A stretch of 14,751 bases of DNA, taken from Bacteroidota bacterium (lineage in GTDB: Bacteria; Bacteroidota; Bacteroidia; Bacteroidales; Prolixibacteraceae). Below are positions 7,252-13,676 of the stretch, piece by piece. The stretch spans positions 1 through 14,751 of the forward strand of contig DAOVTY010000049.1 of NCBI GenBank assembly GCA_030632865.1, in the 5' to 3' direction. A program made the position numbers and the translations under genes. Position 1 is the first letter of the stretch, and each line of letters opens with the position of its first letter. The notes under the pieces were generated by a model, which saw nothing but the letters and a program-made list of their open reading frames with translations, was not told where the DNA came from and searched no databases.

Positions 7252-7797
7252 ATGAAACAAGAATATATTATTACAGTTTATTCGGAAAATCACATAGGAT
7301 TACTCTCTCGTATAACTATTATTTTTACACGTAGAAAAGTTAATATCGAAAGTTTAACAGTTTCAGAATCAGCAATTAAAGGAATTTTTAAGTTTACAAT
7401 TGTAATAGCAGAGACTAGAGATCAAGTTATGAAAATGGTTGGTCAAATTGATAAACAAATTGATGTATTGAAAGCTTTTTATCATACAAACGACGAGATG
7501 ATTTATCAGGAAATTGCGCTTTATAAAGTTCGTACAGAGTCTCTGTACGATAGCGATACTGTAGAAAAAATGGTTCGTAAAGCGGGGGCTCGTATTTTAG
7601 AGATTACACGAGAATTTGTAATTATTGAAAAAACCGGACATAAAGATGAAACTCAGGCTCTTTTCGAGGAGTTAAATCAATTTAAAGTTATGCAGTTTAT
7701 TCGTTCTGGGCGAGTTGCTTTAACACGCGATCCAATCGAGCGTCTTTCTGAATTTTTGAAAGAGAGAGATATTTTTTTAGACAGCCAGAATAAGTAA
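7252..7797 (+). CDS. ilvN: Acetolactate synthase, small (regulatory) subunit
   Basis: A 181-residue regulatory subunit. Residues about 3-78 form an ACT domain (YIITVYSENHIGLLSRI, then RRKVNIESLTVSES), which binds valine and confers feedback inhibition in this family. The remainder (EIALYKVRTES, ILEITREFVIIEKTG, FKVMQFIRSGRVALTR) is the ALS small-subunit C-terminal domain that activates the catalytic subunit. It is somewhat longer than the roughly 160-residue E. coli IlvH, which is common in this phylum. It is the last gene of the plus-strand ilv run and is followed after 56 bases by a strong terminator shared with convergent ilvC. The 95-base gap after ilvB shows no promoter box or convincing small gene. 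Confidence 0.97.
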   Translation: MKQEYIITVYSENHIGLLSRITIIFTRRKVNIESLTVSESAIKGIFKFTIVIAETRDQVMKMVGQIDKQIDVLKAFYHTNDEMIYQEIALYKVRTESLYDSDTVEKMVRKAGARILEITREFVIIEKTGHKDETQALFEELNQFKVMQFIRSGRVALTRDPIERLSEFLKERDIFLDSQNK

Positions 7798-7819
7798 ATA
7801 AAAAATATTTAAGCCAATC

Positions 7820-7843
7820 AAATTCAAGTAGTTTATTGAATTT
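7820..7843. repeat. Small inverted repeat before the ilvN/ilvC terminator
   Basis: AAATTCAA at 7820-7827 and TTGAATTT at 7836-7843 form an 8-bp stem with an 8-base loop, just 10 bases before the main terminator. It has no T run of its own. It may help pausing or 3'-end stability, or may be chance in AT-rich DNA. Confidence 0.4.
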
Positions 7844-7853
7844 AAATCAAACA

Positions 7854-7889
7854 AAAAAATGGCTTTATCTCACGATAAAGCCATTTTTT
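7854..7889. terminator. Bidirectional terminator shared by ilvN and ilvC
   Basis: A perfect 16-bp stem (7854-7869 with 7874-7889) closes a 4-base loop. The six outermost pairs are A-T, so either strand gives a hairpin followed by a T run (TTTTTT on plus, ATTTTTT on minus). The ten inner pairs centre on ATGGCTTTATC. It sits between the two convergent stop codons and should end both transcripts. Confidence 0.93.
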
Positions 7890-7909
7890 ATTGAGATATT
7901 TAAAAGTTT

Positions 7910-9385
7910 TTAGATTATTGCTTCCATTGCTTCCATTGCTTCGCGCAATTCAGCACCAATAATTTCAACGTCGCTATAACGAATATCATCGTTAATTTCA
8001 ATTAATTCCTGATTGTCAACGTGTCCATCTTTTCCAGCGTCGAATGATTTACCAATTACATTGGTATCAATTTTACCCATAAAATCGGCCAACAAAGGTT
8101 TGCAAGCATGATCGAATAGATAGCATCCGTATTCTGCAGTATCTGAAATTACGCGGTTCATCTCGAATAGTTTTTTACGAGCAATAGTATTTGCAATTAA
8201 TGGAGTTTCGTGCAACGATTCGTAGTATGCCGACTCCTCTTTAATTCCTGCTTCACCCATTACATCAAAAGCCAATTCAACACCAGCTTTTACAAAAGCA
8301 ATCATTAATACTCCATTGTCGAAATACTCTTGCTCGCTAATTTCCATAGCACCTGCTGGAGTTTTTTCGAAAGCTGTTTCGCCGGTTGCAGCGCGCCACT
8401 CAAGTAGGTTTTTATCACTGTCAGCCCAATCTTCCATCATAGTAGAAGAGAATGTGCCGTCCATAATATCGTCCATGTGGTGTTCGAATAACGGACGCAT
8501 AATTGTTTTTAATTCATCAGCCAATTTAAAAGCTTTAATTTTTGCTGGGTTCGAAAGCCTGTCCATCATGTGAGTAATTCCACCTAATTTCAGAGCTTCT
8601 GTAGTTGTCTCCCATCCATACTGAACCAATTTTGAAGCGTAACCTGCATTAATTCCTTTTTCAATCATTTTATCGAAACAAAGAATTGAACCAGTTTGCA
8701 ACACACCACAAAGAATAGTTTGCTCGCCCATTAAATCAGACTTAACTTCGGCAACAAACGATGAGTGTAGCACACCCGCTTTATGACCACCTGTTCCAAC
8801 ACAATAAGCTTTTGCAATATCTAAACCGTCTCCATTTGGGTCGTTCTCTCGATGAACTGCAATTAATGTAGGTACACCAAATCCGCGTAAAAACTCTGCT
8901 CTAACTTCTGATGCCGGAGATTTTGGAGCAACCATAATTACGGTAATATCTTTTCTGATTTGCATTCCCTCCTCAACAATATTAAAGCCGTGAGAATAAG
9001 ATAAACATGCACCTTTTTTCATTAACGGAACTGCAGCATTTACAACTGGTGTGTGGTATTTGTCGGGAGTAAGATTTAAAACTAAATCGGCTGTTGGTAG
9101 CAACTCTTCGAAAGTACCTACTTCGAATTTATTGTTAACAGCATTTTGATACGAGATTTGTTTCTCATCAATTTCTATCTGACGGATTGCATAAGAAATA
9201 TCCAGTCCGCTATCGTGTATATTTAAACCTTGTGCTAGCCCTTGAGCTCCACAACCAAGAATTACAATTTTTTTACCCTCTAATTTTTTTACCCCATCTA
9301 CGAATTCTGATTCATCCATAAAATCGCATTTTCCTAATTGTTCTAATTGAAGACGCAACGGAAGTGAATTGAAATAATTTGCCAT
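7910..9385 (-). CDS. ilvC: Ketol-acid reductoisomerase, class II (long form)
   Basis: A 491-residue KARI that isomerises and reduces acetolactate or acetohydroxybutyrate to the dihydroxy acid used by IlvD. Numbering aligns without gaps to the E. coli enzyme as I recall it. The dinucleotide-binding loop GCGAQG is at 44-49. Active-site His132, Lys155, Asp217, Glu221, Glu389, Glu393 and Ser414 are all present. In the cofactor-phosphate loop Arg68, Lys75 and Ser78 are kept, but E. coli Lys69 and Arg76 are both Gln here, which may soften NADPH preference. The C-terminus ends in a short EAMEAMEA repeat. Unlike ilvDBN it is on the minus strand, lacks a leader peptide, and lies downstream of an AraC-family gene, so its expression is probably controlled separately. 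Confidence 0.98.
   Translation of the reverse strand: MANYFNSLPLRLQLEQLGKCDFMDESEFVDGVKKLEGKKIVILGCGAQGLAQGLNIHDSGLDISYAIRQIEIDEKQISYQNAVNNKFEVGTFEELLPTADLVLNLTPDKYHTPVVNAAVPLMKKGACLSYSHGFNIVEEGMQIRKDITVIMVAPKSPASEVRAEFLRGFGVPTLIAVHRENDPNGDGLDIAKAYCVGTGGHKAGVLHSSFVAEVKSDLMGEQTILCGVLQTGSILCFDKMIEKGINAGYASKLVQYGWETTTEALKLGGITHMMDRLSNPAKIKAFKLADELKTIMRPLFEHHMDDIMDGTFSSTMMEDWADSDKNLLEWRAATGETAFEKTPAGAMEISEQEYFDNGVLMIAFVKAGVELAFDVMGEAGIKEESAYYESLHETPLIANTIARKKLFEMNRVISDTAEYGCYLFDHACKPLLADFMGKIDTNVIGKSFDAGKDGHVDNQELIEINDDIRYSDVEIIGAELREAMEAMEAII
7917..7943 (-). repeat. 9-bp tandem repeat in the 3' end of ilvC
   Basis: Three consecutive 9-base units (two identical ATTGCTTCC, one ATTGCTTCG on the plus strand) encode the in-frame EAMEAMEA tail of IlvC. 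Unit gain or loss would alter the tail by three residues without a frameshift. Confidence 0.8.
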
Positions 9386-9477
9386 TTTTCTATTTTTTAA
9401 TTATTAATATTGTTTTATAAATTTTTACTTCTTAATGTCTTATATCCTACTTAGCGTAGTTTAAGTCTTAATAACTG

Positions 9478-9485
9478 CAAAGCAA
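9478..9485 (-). promoter_or_regulatory. Possible ilvC -7 box (imperfect)
   Basis: On the minus strand this reads TTGCTTTG, one mismatch from TAnnTTTG, 93 bases before the ilvC ATG. It would place the start near 9471, with no ATG-initiated leader ORF in the resulting 5' UTR. No -33 TTTG is seen, so support is weak; an activator-dependent promoter would be consistent with a poor core. Confidence 0.25.
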
Positions 9486-9515
9486 TAAAATATAATTTAT
9501 AATGTGATGTAAAAA

Positions 9516-9546
9516 ATCATGAATTTTAGGTAAATATCATGGATTT
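9516..9546. promoter_or_regulatory. Direct repeats upstream of ilvC, candidate activator site
   Basis: ATCATGAATTT (9516-9526) and ATCATGGATTT (9536-9546) match in 10 of 11 bases with a 20-bp period, about two helical turns; a partial third copy, ATCATATCC, follows at 9548. AraC-family proteins commonly bind direct repeats at about this spacing, and an AraC-family gene ends 85 bases away. The sites lie 30-60 bp upstream of the weak -7 box. The rest of 9386-9630 is AT-rich non-coding, with an inverted repeat TTGAG-N6-CTCAA at 9578-9593 that may be an operator or a weak 3' hairpin of the regulator gene. Confidence 0.4.
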
Positions 9547-9630
9547 AATCATATCCTAATAAACAATGTTTTAATGATTGAGTTAATTCTCAAATGTTTA
9601 ACACGATATTGAAATAGCTAATTTGCAAGA

Positions 9631-10518
9631 TTAGGTTAACGACTTTGTTCTGTATTGCAAAGGAGAAATCCCGGTTTCGCGTTTAAAAAACTTGGCAAAA
9701 TAGCTCTGGTCTGTAAAATTTAAATGTGTTGCAATTTCAGTAACACTTAAATTAGTGTGTGCTAGTAACCGTTTAATTTCGAGAATTTGTTTCGATTTAA
9801 TTATTTGCGATGAGGTTTTTCCGGTGAGTTGAGTTACCGTTTGAGTTAAATGATTTGGTGTAATTGCCAATTTATCAGCATACTCTGTTACTTGCAGATT
9901 ATCTAGATAATTCTCTTCAACCAGCTGAAAAAACTTTTTAACTACAATATGTCCTTTCCCTTTGTTCAAAGTATTTTCATCTGTTTTATAAAGAGCAGAA
10001 CTTGAAGTTAAAATTAAATCGAGAATTGATTTTAGCAATTCGATGGAGTAGGGAGCACCATTTTTAATTTCCGAAATTCCTTTTTCAAATAAACTTTCCA
10101 GAAACAGAATATCTTTTTTGTTACTTAGTTTTAAAGGAGGATTATCTTGTTGGATTGTAAAAAAGAATGGGAACTCGATTAATCTGTTTTGGTTGCTTTT
10201 ATTTATTAGATAAAACTCAGCTGTAAAAATAAAAATGTATCCCTCAATATCATTCGATAACTCTAATTTATGTGCTTGCCCCGGCGACATGAAAAAAACA
10301 GAAGGTGGTTCAATTTCGTATTTGTTTCCATCTATAACATGAAATCCAGAACCTTTAGATAGATAAAGTACTTCAAAAAAATCATGCCGGTGCGGGTATT
10401 TTACACTAAAATGCCGGTTCGCATCAAACACTTCAACCTGAAATAGTTGACTGTTGCGCTCTGGCGAACTAAAGCTGCTAAGGCTGTAAATTGGAATTTG
10501 TTCAGACTTGGATTTCAT
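9631..10518 (-). CDS. AraC-family transcriptional regulator with cupin sensor domain
   Basis: A 295-residue regulator. Residues about 38-103 form an AraC-type cupin (YPHRHDFFEVLYLSKGSG, then a PPSVFFMSPGQAHKLEL segment) expected to bind a small effector. A helical linker follows. Residues about 195-292 are the double helix-turn-helix DNA-binding domain: first HTH near 208-230 (VTEYADKLAITPNHLTQTV), second near 256-280, closing with the AraC signature FTDQSYFAKFFKRETGISP. It is encoded on the same strand as ilvC, 245 bases upstream of it, and divergently from the PAP2 gene. ilvC, itself, or the PAP2 gene are the likeliest targets from position. The effector is unknown; a branched-chain metabolite is only a guess from the neighbour. 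Confidence 0.93.
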   Translation of the reverse strand: MKSKSEQIPIYSLSSFSSPERNSQLFQVEVFDANRHFSVKYPHRHDFFEVLYLSKGSGFHVIDGNKYEIEPPSVFFMSPGQAHKLELSNDIEGYIFIFTAEFYLINKSNQNRLIEFPFFFTIQQDNPPLKLSNKKDILFLESLFEKGISEIKNGAPYSIELLKSILDLILTSSSALYKTDENTLNKGKGHIVVKKFFQLVEENYLDNLQVTEYADKLAITPNHLTQTVTQLTGKTSSQIIKSKQILEIKRLLAHTNLSVTEIATHLNFTDQSYFAKFFKRETGISPLQYRTKSLT

Positions 10519-10537
10519 CTCATAATATTGTTTATTT

Positions 10538-10545
10538 CAAAGGTA
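10538..10545 (-). promoter_or_regulatory. Bacteroidota -7 promoter box for the AraC-family gene
   Basis: On the minus strand this reads TACCTTTG, a full TAnnTTTG match 19 bases before the ATG at 10518. It implies a start near 10531 and a very short 5' UTR. No clear -33 element is seen. Confidence 0.5.
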
Positions 10546-10581
10546 TTCAATGTAACTCGCGTAAATGATTTTCCTGCTTTG

Positions 10582-10597
10582 TCCGTCAGCTGACGGA
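10582..10597. repeat. GC-rich perfect 16-bp palindrome
   Basis: TCCGTCAGCTGACGGA is identical to its own reverse complement, has 10 G/C in 16, and sits in AT-rich DNA between the divergent AraC-family and PAP2 genes. It could be a dimeric-protein operator or one copy of a dispersed short palindromic repeat. Only one copy is present in this window. Confidence 0.75.
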
Positions 10598-10648
10598 TGC
10601 TCGTTTCATAAAAAAAATATCTTCTGAAAGCGAATATATCGATTTTTC

Positions 10649-10665
10649 AATAGGGAATTCCTATT
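10649..10665 (+). other. Hairpin touching the PAP2 start codon
   Basis: AATAGG (10649-10654) pairs with CCTATT (10660-10665) around a 5-base loop, ending three bases before the ATG at 10669. In an mRNA this 6-bp hairpin would occupy the ribosome-docking region and might damp translation. It may equally be part of a regulator site, or chance. Confidence 0.3.
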
Positions 10666-10668
10666 TTT

Positions 10669-11502
10669 ATGCCGATGAGATGTAAAACAGTTTTCGGGAT
10701 ACTATTTATTATTTATGGAATTCTATTTCATGGATACTTTTCGCAGGCAAACGAACCTGAGAAAACGGTTAAATTTAGAAATTTAGAAATTGCAAAAGAG
10801 AACTATTTTGTTAGCTCTAATGTTGCCTTTCACAACGATTCTATTCATCAGCTAAATTTTAGATATGCCGATAAAAAACGAGGATTAAAACCGTATATCG
10901 CACCTGCGATATTAATTTCGGCAGGAACGGCCTTGCATTTTTCTACCAATGCAAAAGAGAACTTTCAGGATTGGGTACAATATAATTTTGCATATTCAGG
11001 CGATGTTGACGATTATATACAGTTTGCTCCAATTGTGGCAGTTTATACGCTAAATGCTTTTGGAATTAAAGGGGAAAATAATTTTGGTAATCGAACTGCA
11101 ATTGCTATTAAAAGTTTTCTGCTTAATGATTTAATAGTTAACAGTTTAAAAAACTGGGCAGACGAAACACGCCCAAATGGAGATGCTCGTTCATTTCCAT
11201 CTGGACACACTTCATTTACTTTTGCCATGGCTCATTTTATGCACAAAGAGTATGGCGAATTAAGTGCATGGTATAGTGTTGGAGCATATAGTTGTGCTGC
11301 GGCTGTTGGAGTAATGCGTGTGGCAAAAAATGCTCATTGGATTTCGGATGTCGTTGCCGGTGCCGGAATTGGAATTTTATCAACCGAACTGGTATATCTT
11401 ACACACCTTTATAAATGGGATAGCGAACATATTAGAAACTTCGATATTTTCCCATTTTCAGTGGGAAAACAAAAAGGGCTAACCATGGTTTATAATTTTT
11501 AA
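10669..11502 (+). CDS. PAP2-superfamily phosphatase, exported or membrane-bound
   Basis: A 277-residue acid phosphatase of the PAP2 type. The three catalytic motifs are intact: KxxxxxxRP at 161-169 (KNWADETRP), PSGH at 177-180, and R-x5-H-x3-D at 217-227 (RVAKNAHWISD); the classic SR of motif 3 is MR. A hydrophobic N-terminus (residues 8-25) acts as signal peptide or anchor, and further hydrophobic stretches lie around 75-91, 117-132, 202-216 and 227-246. Such enzymes dephosphorylate lipid phosphates (phosphatidate, undecaprenyl or PG phosphates, lipid A) at the membrane surface. The C-terminus LTMVYNF ends in Phe like an outer-membrane strand, a hint only. The start may be ATG 10669 or ATG 10675, two codons on; both keep the signal sequence. 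The gene is divergent from the AraC-family gene. Confidence 0.9.
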   Translation: MPMRCKTVFGILFIIYGILFHGYFSQANEPEKTVKFRNLEIAKENYFVSSNVAFHNDSIHQLNFRYADKKRGLKPYIAPAILISAGTALHFSTNAKENFQDWVQYNFAYSGDVDDYIQFAPIVAVYTLNAFGIKGENNFGNRTAIAIKSFLLNDLIVNSLKNWADETRPNGDARSFPSGHTSFTFAMAHFMHKEYGELSAWYSVGAYSCAAAVGVMRVAKNAHWISDVVAGAGIGILSTELVYLTHLYKWDSEHIRNFDIFPFSVGKQKGLTMVYNF

Positions 11503-11505
11503 ACT

Positions 11506-11566
11506 AGCTTTTTTAAATAGATTAATTAAACGGTGTAAGGTTTTCTAATCTAACGTATAAAAAGCT
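11506..11566. other. Nested inverted repeats between PAP2 and cupin genes
   Basis: An outer pair AGCTTTTT (11506-11513) / AAAAAGCT (11559-11566) encloses an inner pair AGATTA (11519-11524) / TAATCT (11546-11551). Together they could fold into one long imperfect stem between two convergent genes. AT content is high and the loop long, so a terminator role is possible but weakly supported. The rest of 11503-11625 shows nothing else. Confidence 0.3.
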
Positions 11567-11625
11567 TATTAGCTTCATCATCTCCAACAGTCGTATTTGT
11601 AGTGCTTTCCAGAAATTACTCTCAT

Positions 11626-11961
11626 TTACAAAAAATCTTCTCTGATGGGATAGAAGCTATCAACTAACCGCACATTTTTAGTAAGTAATTTTATGGTATG
11701 TTTTTTATCGGGTTGAACAGCAAACATATCTCCGGCTTTTAAGTGTTGATCTTTCTCTCCTTCGCAATAAAAAATTACTTCTCCACTTGCCACATACGAA
11801 GTTTGTTGGTGAGGATGCGAATGTGGCGGTTCCGGCTCTTCCCATGGTCCGTTGCTGAAATCAATTAAAACCGTCATTAAATTATTTGTGCGAATAATTT
11901 TTCTTTGTAAACCCTCTTTTACTTTTTCGTAAGGAATTTTATCGAACTGAAGTACTGCCAT
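11626..11961 (-). CDS. Small single-domain cupin protein
   Basis: A 111-residue cupin_2-type protein. The first metal-binding motif is PPHSHPHQQTSYVASGEV: His47 and His49 are in place, with Gln53 where the usual motif has Glu. The second motif, GDMFAVQPDKKHTI, supplies His88. A three-His/Gln metal site like that of some dioxygenase cupins is plausible, but many small cupins are sugar or metal-binding proteins of unknown function. No signal peptide is present, so it should be cytosolic. It converges on the PAP2 gene and lies 70 bases downstream of the outer-membrane protein gene start region on the same strand as that gene, separated by 12032. No good TAnnTTTG box was found upstream. Function unassigned. 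Confidence 0.85.
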   Translation of the reverse strand: MAVLQFDKIPYEKVKEGLQRKIIRTNNLMTVLIDFSNGPWEEPEPPHSHPHQQTSYVASGEVIFYCEGEKDQHLKAGDMFAVQPDKKHTIKLLTKNVRLVDSFYPIREDFL

Positions 11962-12031
11962 ATTAAATTAATATTAGTGATGCGACAAGTTATAAAAAGA
12001 GAATATAAAAGAATGAATTATTCTAATTTTC

Positions 12032-13474
12032 CTAATTATTATTTTTATAGAAAGGAAAATGAGGCGAAAATTTTCCATCTGAATTTTTCTTCTCCTCAGG
12101 TTTATTTAATAATAAACTAATTCCTACGGAAAAAGAGAAAGACTCATTTCGCATTGGTTGAACAACTGCAAGTAAATTATCGGTGGAGGCAAATAATTGT
12201 CCAAATCTTCCTTCGTATTGAATTCCTCCGCCAACTGTAATTGTATTTGCTCTGTACAAATTAATATTCTCGAAAATAGAAAAATCACCTATTTTTTGCA
12301 GTGCACTAAAAGAAAGTATGTTTAAAATATTTTTTTTGTAAAATGCAATTTGATTAGTAACACCCATAGATAATATGTCGGACAAAATATACTGATAATG
12401 GATTGAAGTTTTAGGGACTATTCCTTGTATAAAACTTGCAGTATCTACAACAGGCCTGTAAAGATGCGATAGATTATCTTTGGAATTTATTATCAAATTA
12501 TAGGGATCAAAAAACTCTCCATAACCGTTGTCCTCTGTATATTCTTGAATCTCAGTTTCTGCAAAGATGTGGCTAGAATTCTGCTCAATAGTCATAGTAT
12601 TATGTCGAAACCAAATAGCTCCCAAATCTGTTGCACTAACCGATAACCAACTTTTATCGCTTAAATTAATGGTTGCTCCCAAATCTATTCCCAATCCCGG
12701 ATTATGAAATGAACTAAAATACTTTCCTATAGTATTTTCACTTTCCATACTTCTAACCATCTTATTATCATCTAATTTAGTGGTAATTGGCAATACAAGT
12801 CTGCCTATTCCTTTATGTGTTAATTCTAAATTGTCATCGTATTTATTTAAATTAACGCCATAATTCCAATTATCTGTATCCATAAAAGCGGCACCAAATA
12901 AAATTTTTCCTCTAATTCCGATACTTATTTTATCGTTTATTTTACCGGCATAACCAACAGCTAATTCGCGGTAACCAATTCCTGAATAGTTTACATTATC
13001 TGCATTATAGCTTGTAATATTTCCAAAATTTGAAAACTCTTGAGTAGTCAAATTAAATTTTAACGACGACTCTACATCCTCTTTCAGATAAATAGTTAGT
13101 CTTCCTTTTGAAAGTGGTATGCCAATAAATACAGCAGGAAGTGACGACCAATCTACTACAGAATTTTCAGAATTCCCATTCGCGTAAAAATTTTCGAAAT
13201 TAACTGTTTTGTTACCCGATTGATCATCAACAATTAGATCAGATATTTTAAAGTTTCCGCTATTTCCAACAGTTGTACCCGCTAAACCTACAATAGAAAT
13301 TACAATTGCATCATCGTTTCGCATGTACGAAGGATTTAATATCTGTGAGTGAAAATTATCTTGAAACATAAACAACGATCCGGTTGCTTGCGAAACTGCA
13401 TTGCCAGTAAAAATCACATTCAGAATAAAAAGTGGAATAATAAATTTAAATATATTGAGTTTTTTAAAATCCAT
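12032..13474 (-). CDS. DUF5723-like outer-membrane beta-barrel protein
   Basis: A 480-residue exported protein. Residues 1-29 form a signal peptide (basic MDFKKLNIFK start, hydrophobic core IIPLFILNVIF, cleavage likely near AVSQA). The mature start SLFMFQDNFHSQILNPSYM is typical of Bacteroidota PorP/FadL-like and DUF5723 proteins, in which a helix with a conserved NP segment precedes the barrel. Many amphipathic strands with glycine-aromatic turns follow (IGIPLSKGRLTIYLK, LAVGYAGKINDKISIGIRG, GLGIDLGATINLSDKSWLSVS, TITVGGGIQYEGRFGQLFAS, FSFSVGISLLL). A polar tail closes the chain. I recognise the family style but no function; proteins of this kind are often predicted surface or transport barrels. 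A full TAnnTTTG box lies 95 bases upstream, leaving an approximately 88-base 5' UTR. Confidence 0.8.
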   Translation of the reverse strand: MDFKKLNIFKFIIPLFILNVIFTGNAVSQATGSLFMFQDNFHSQILNPSYMRNDDAIVISIVGLAGTTVGNSGNFKISDLIVDDQSGNKTVNFENFYANGNSENSVVDWSSLPAVFIGIPLSKGRLTIYLKEDVESSLKFNLTTQEFSNFGNITSYNADNVNYSGIGYRELAVGYAGKINDKISIGIRGKILFGAAFMDTDNWNYGVNLNKYDDNLELTHKGIGRLVLPITTKLDDNKMVRSMESENTIGKYFSSFHNPGLGIDLGATINLSDKSWLSVSATDLGAIWFRHNTMTIEQNSSHIFAETEIQEYTEDNGYGEFFDPYNLIINSKDNLSHLYRPVVDTASFIQGIVPKTSIHYQYILSDILSMGVTNQIAFYKKNILNILSFSALQKIGDFSIFENINLYRANTITVGGGIQYEGRFGQLFASTDNLLAVVQPMRNESFSFSVGISLLLNKPEEKKNSDGKFSPHFPFYKNNN

Positions 13475-13568
13475 ATTAAAAACGAACTACTATATTTTTA
13501 TCTTTTCAATTTCAAAAACTAAATAATAAAACATAAAGAGATACATCGAGTTTCTCTTTTTATGGCTG

Positions 13569-13576
13569 CAAATCTA
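13569..13576 (-). promoter_or_regulatory. Bacteroidota -7 box for the outer-membrane protein gene
   Basis: On the minus strand this reads TAGATTTG, a full TAnnTTTG match. It would start transcription near 13562 and give an approximately 88-base 5' UTR containing a weak hairpin (AAAGAGA 13535-13541 with TCTCTTT 13553-13559). No -33 element is evident. Confidence 0.42.
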
Positions 13577-13623
13577 CAAAAAAACTACACTAAAAAAACG
13601 TATCATAATTTGACATAAATAGT

Positions 13624-13631
13624 TACTTTTG
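13624..13631 (+). promoter_or_regulatory. Bacteroidota -7 box for the NusG paralogue
   Basis: TACTTTTG is a full TAnnTTTG match, 46 bases before the ATG at 13677 and divergent from the outer-membrane protein promoter 50 bases to the left. It overlaps a TTG at 13629 that could otherwise be read as a start codon, and so supports the ATG start. Confidence 0.5.
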
Positions 13632-13676
13632 ACTTGTTCTTTAATAACTTCATTAAATACAGAAAAGCTTGTTTTT

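Noticed and set aside
13609..13631. TTTG at 13609-13612 as the -33 element for the NusG-paralogue promoter
   Set aside because: Only 11 bases separate it from the -7 box, too short for the usual spacing of about 17-20.
13629..13676. In-frame TTG at 13629 as the start of the NusG paralogue
   Set aside because: It overlaps a full TAnnTTTG promoter box and adds 16 residues before the conserved KWCVVYTRS strand; ATG 13677 fits the family.
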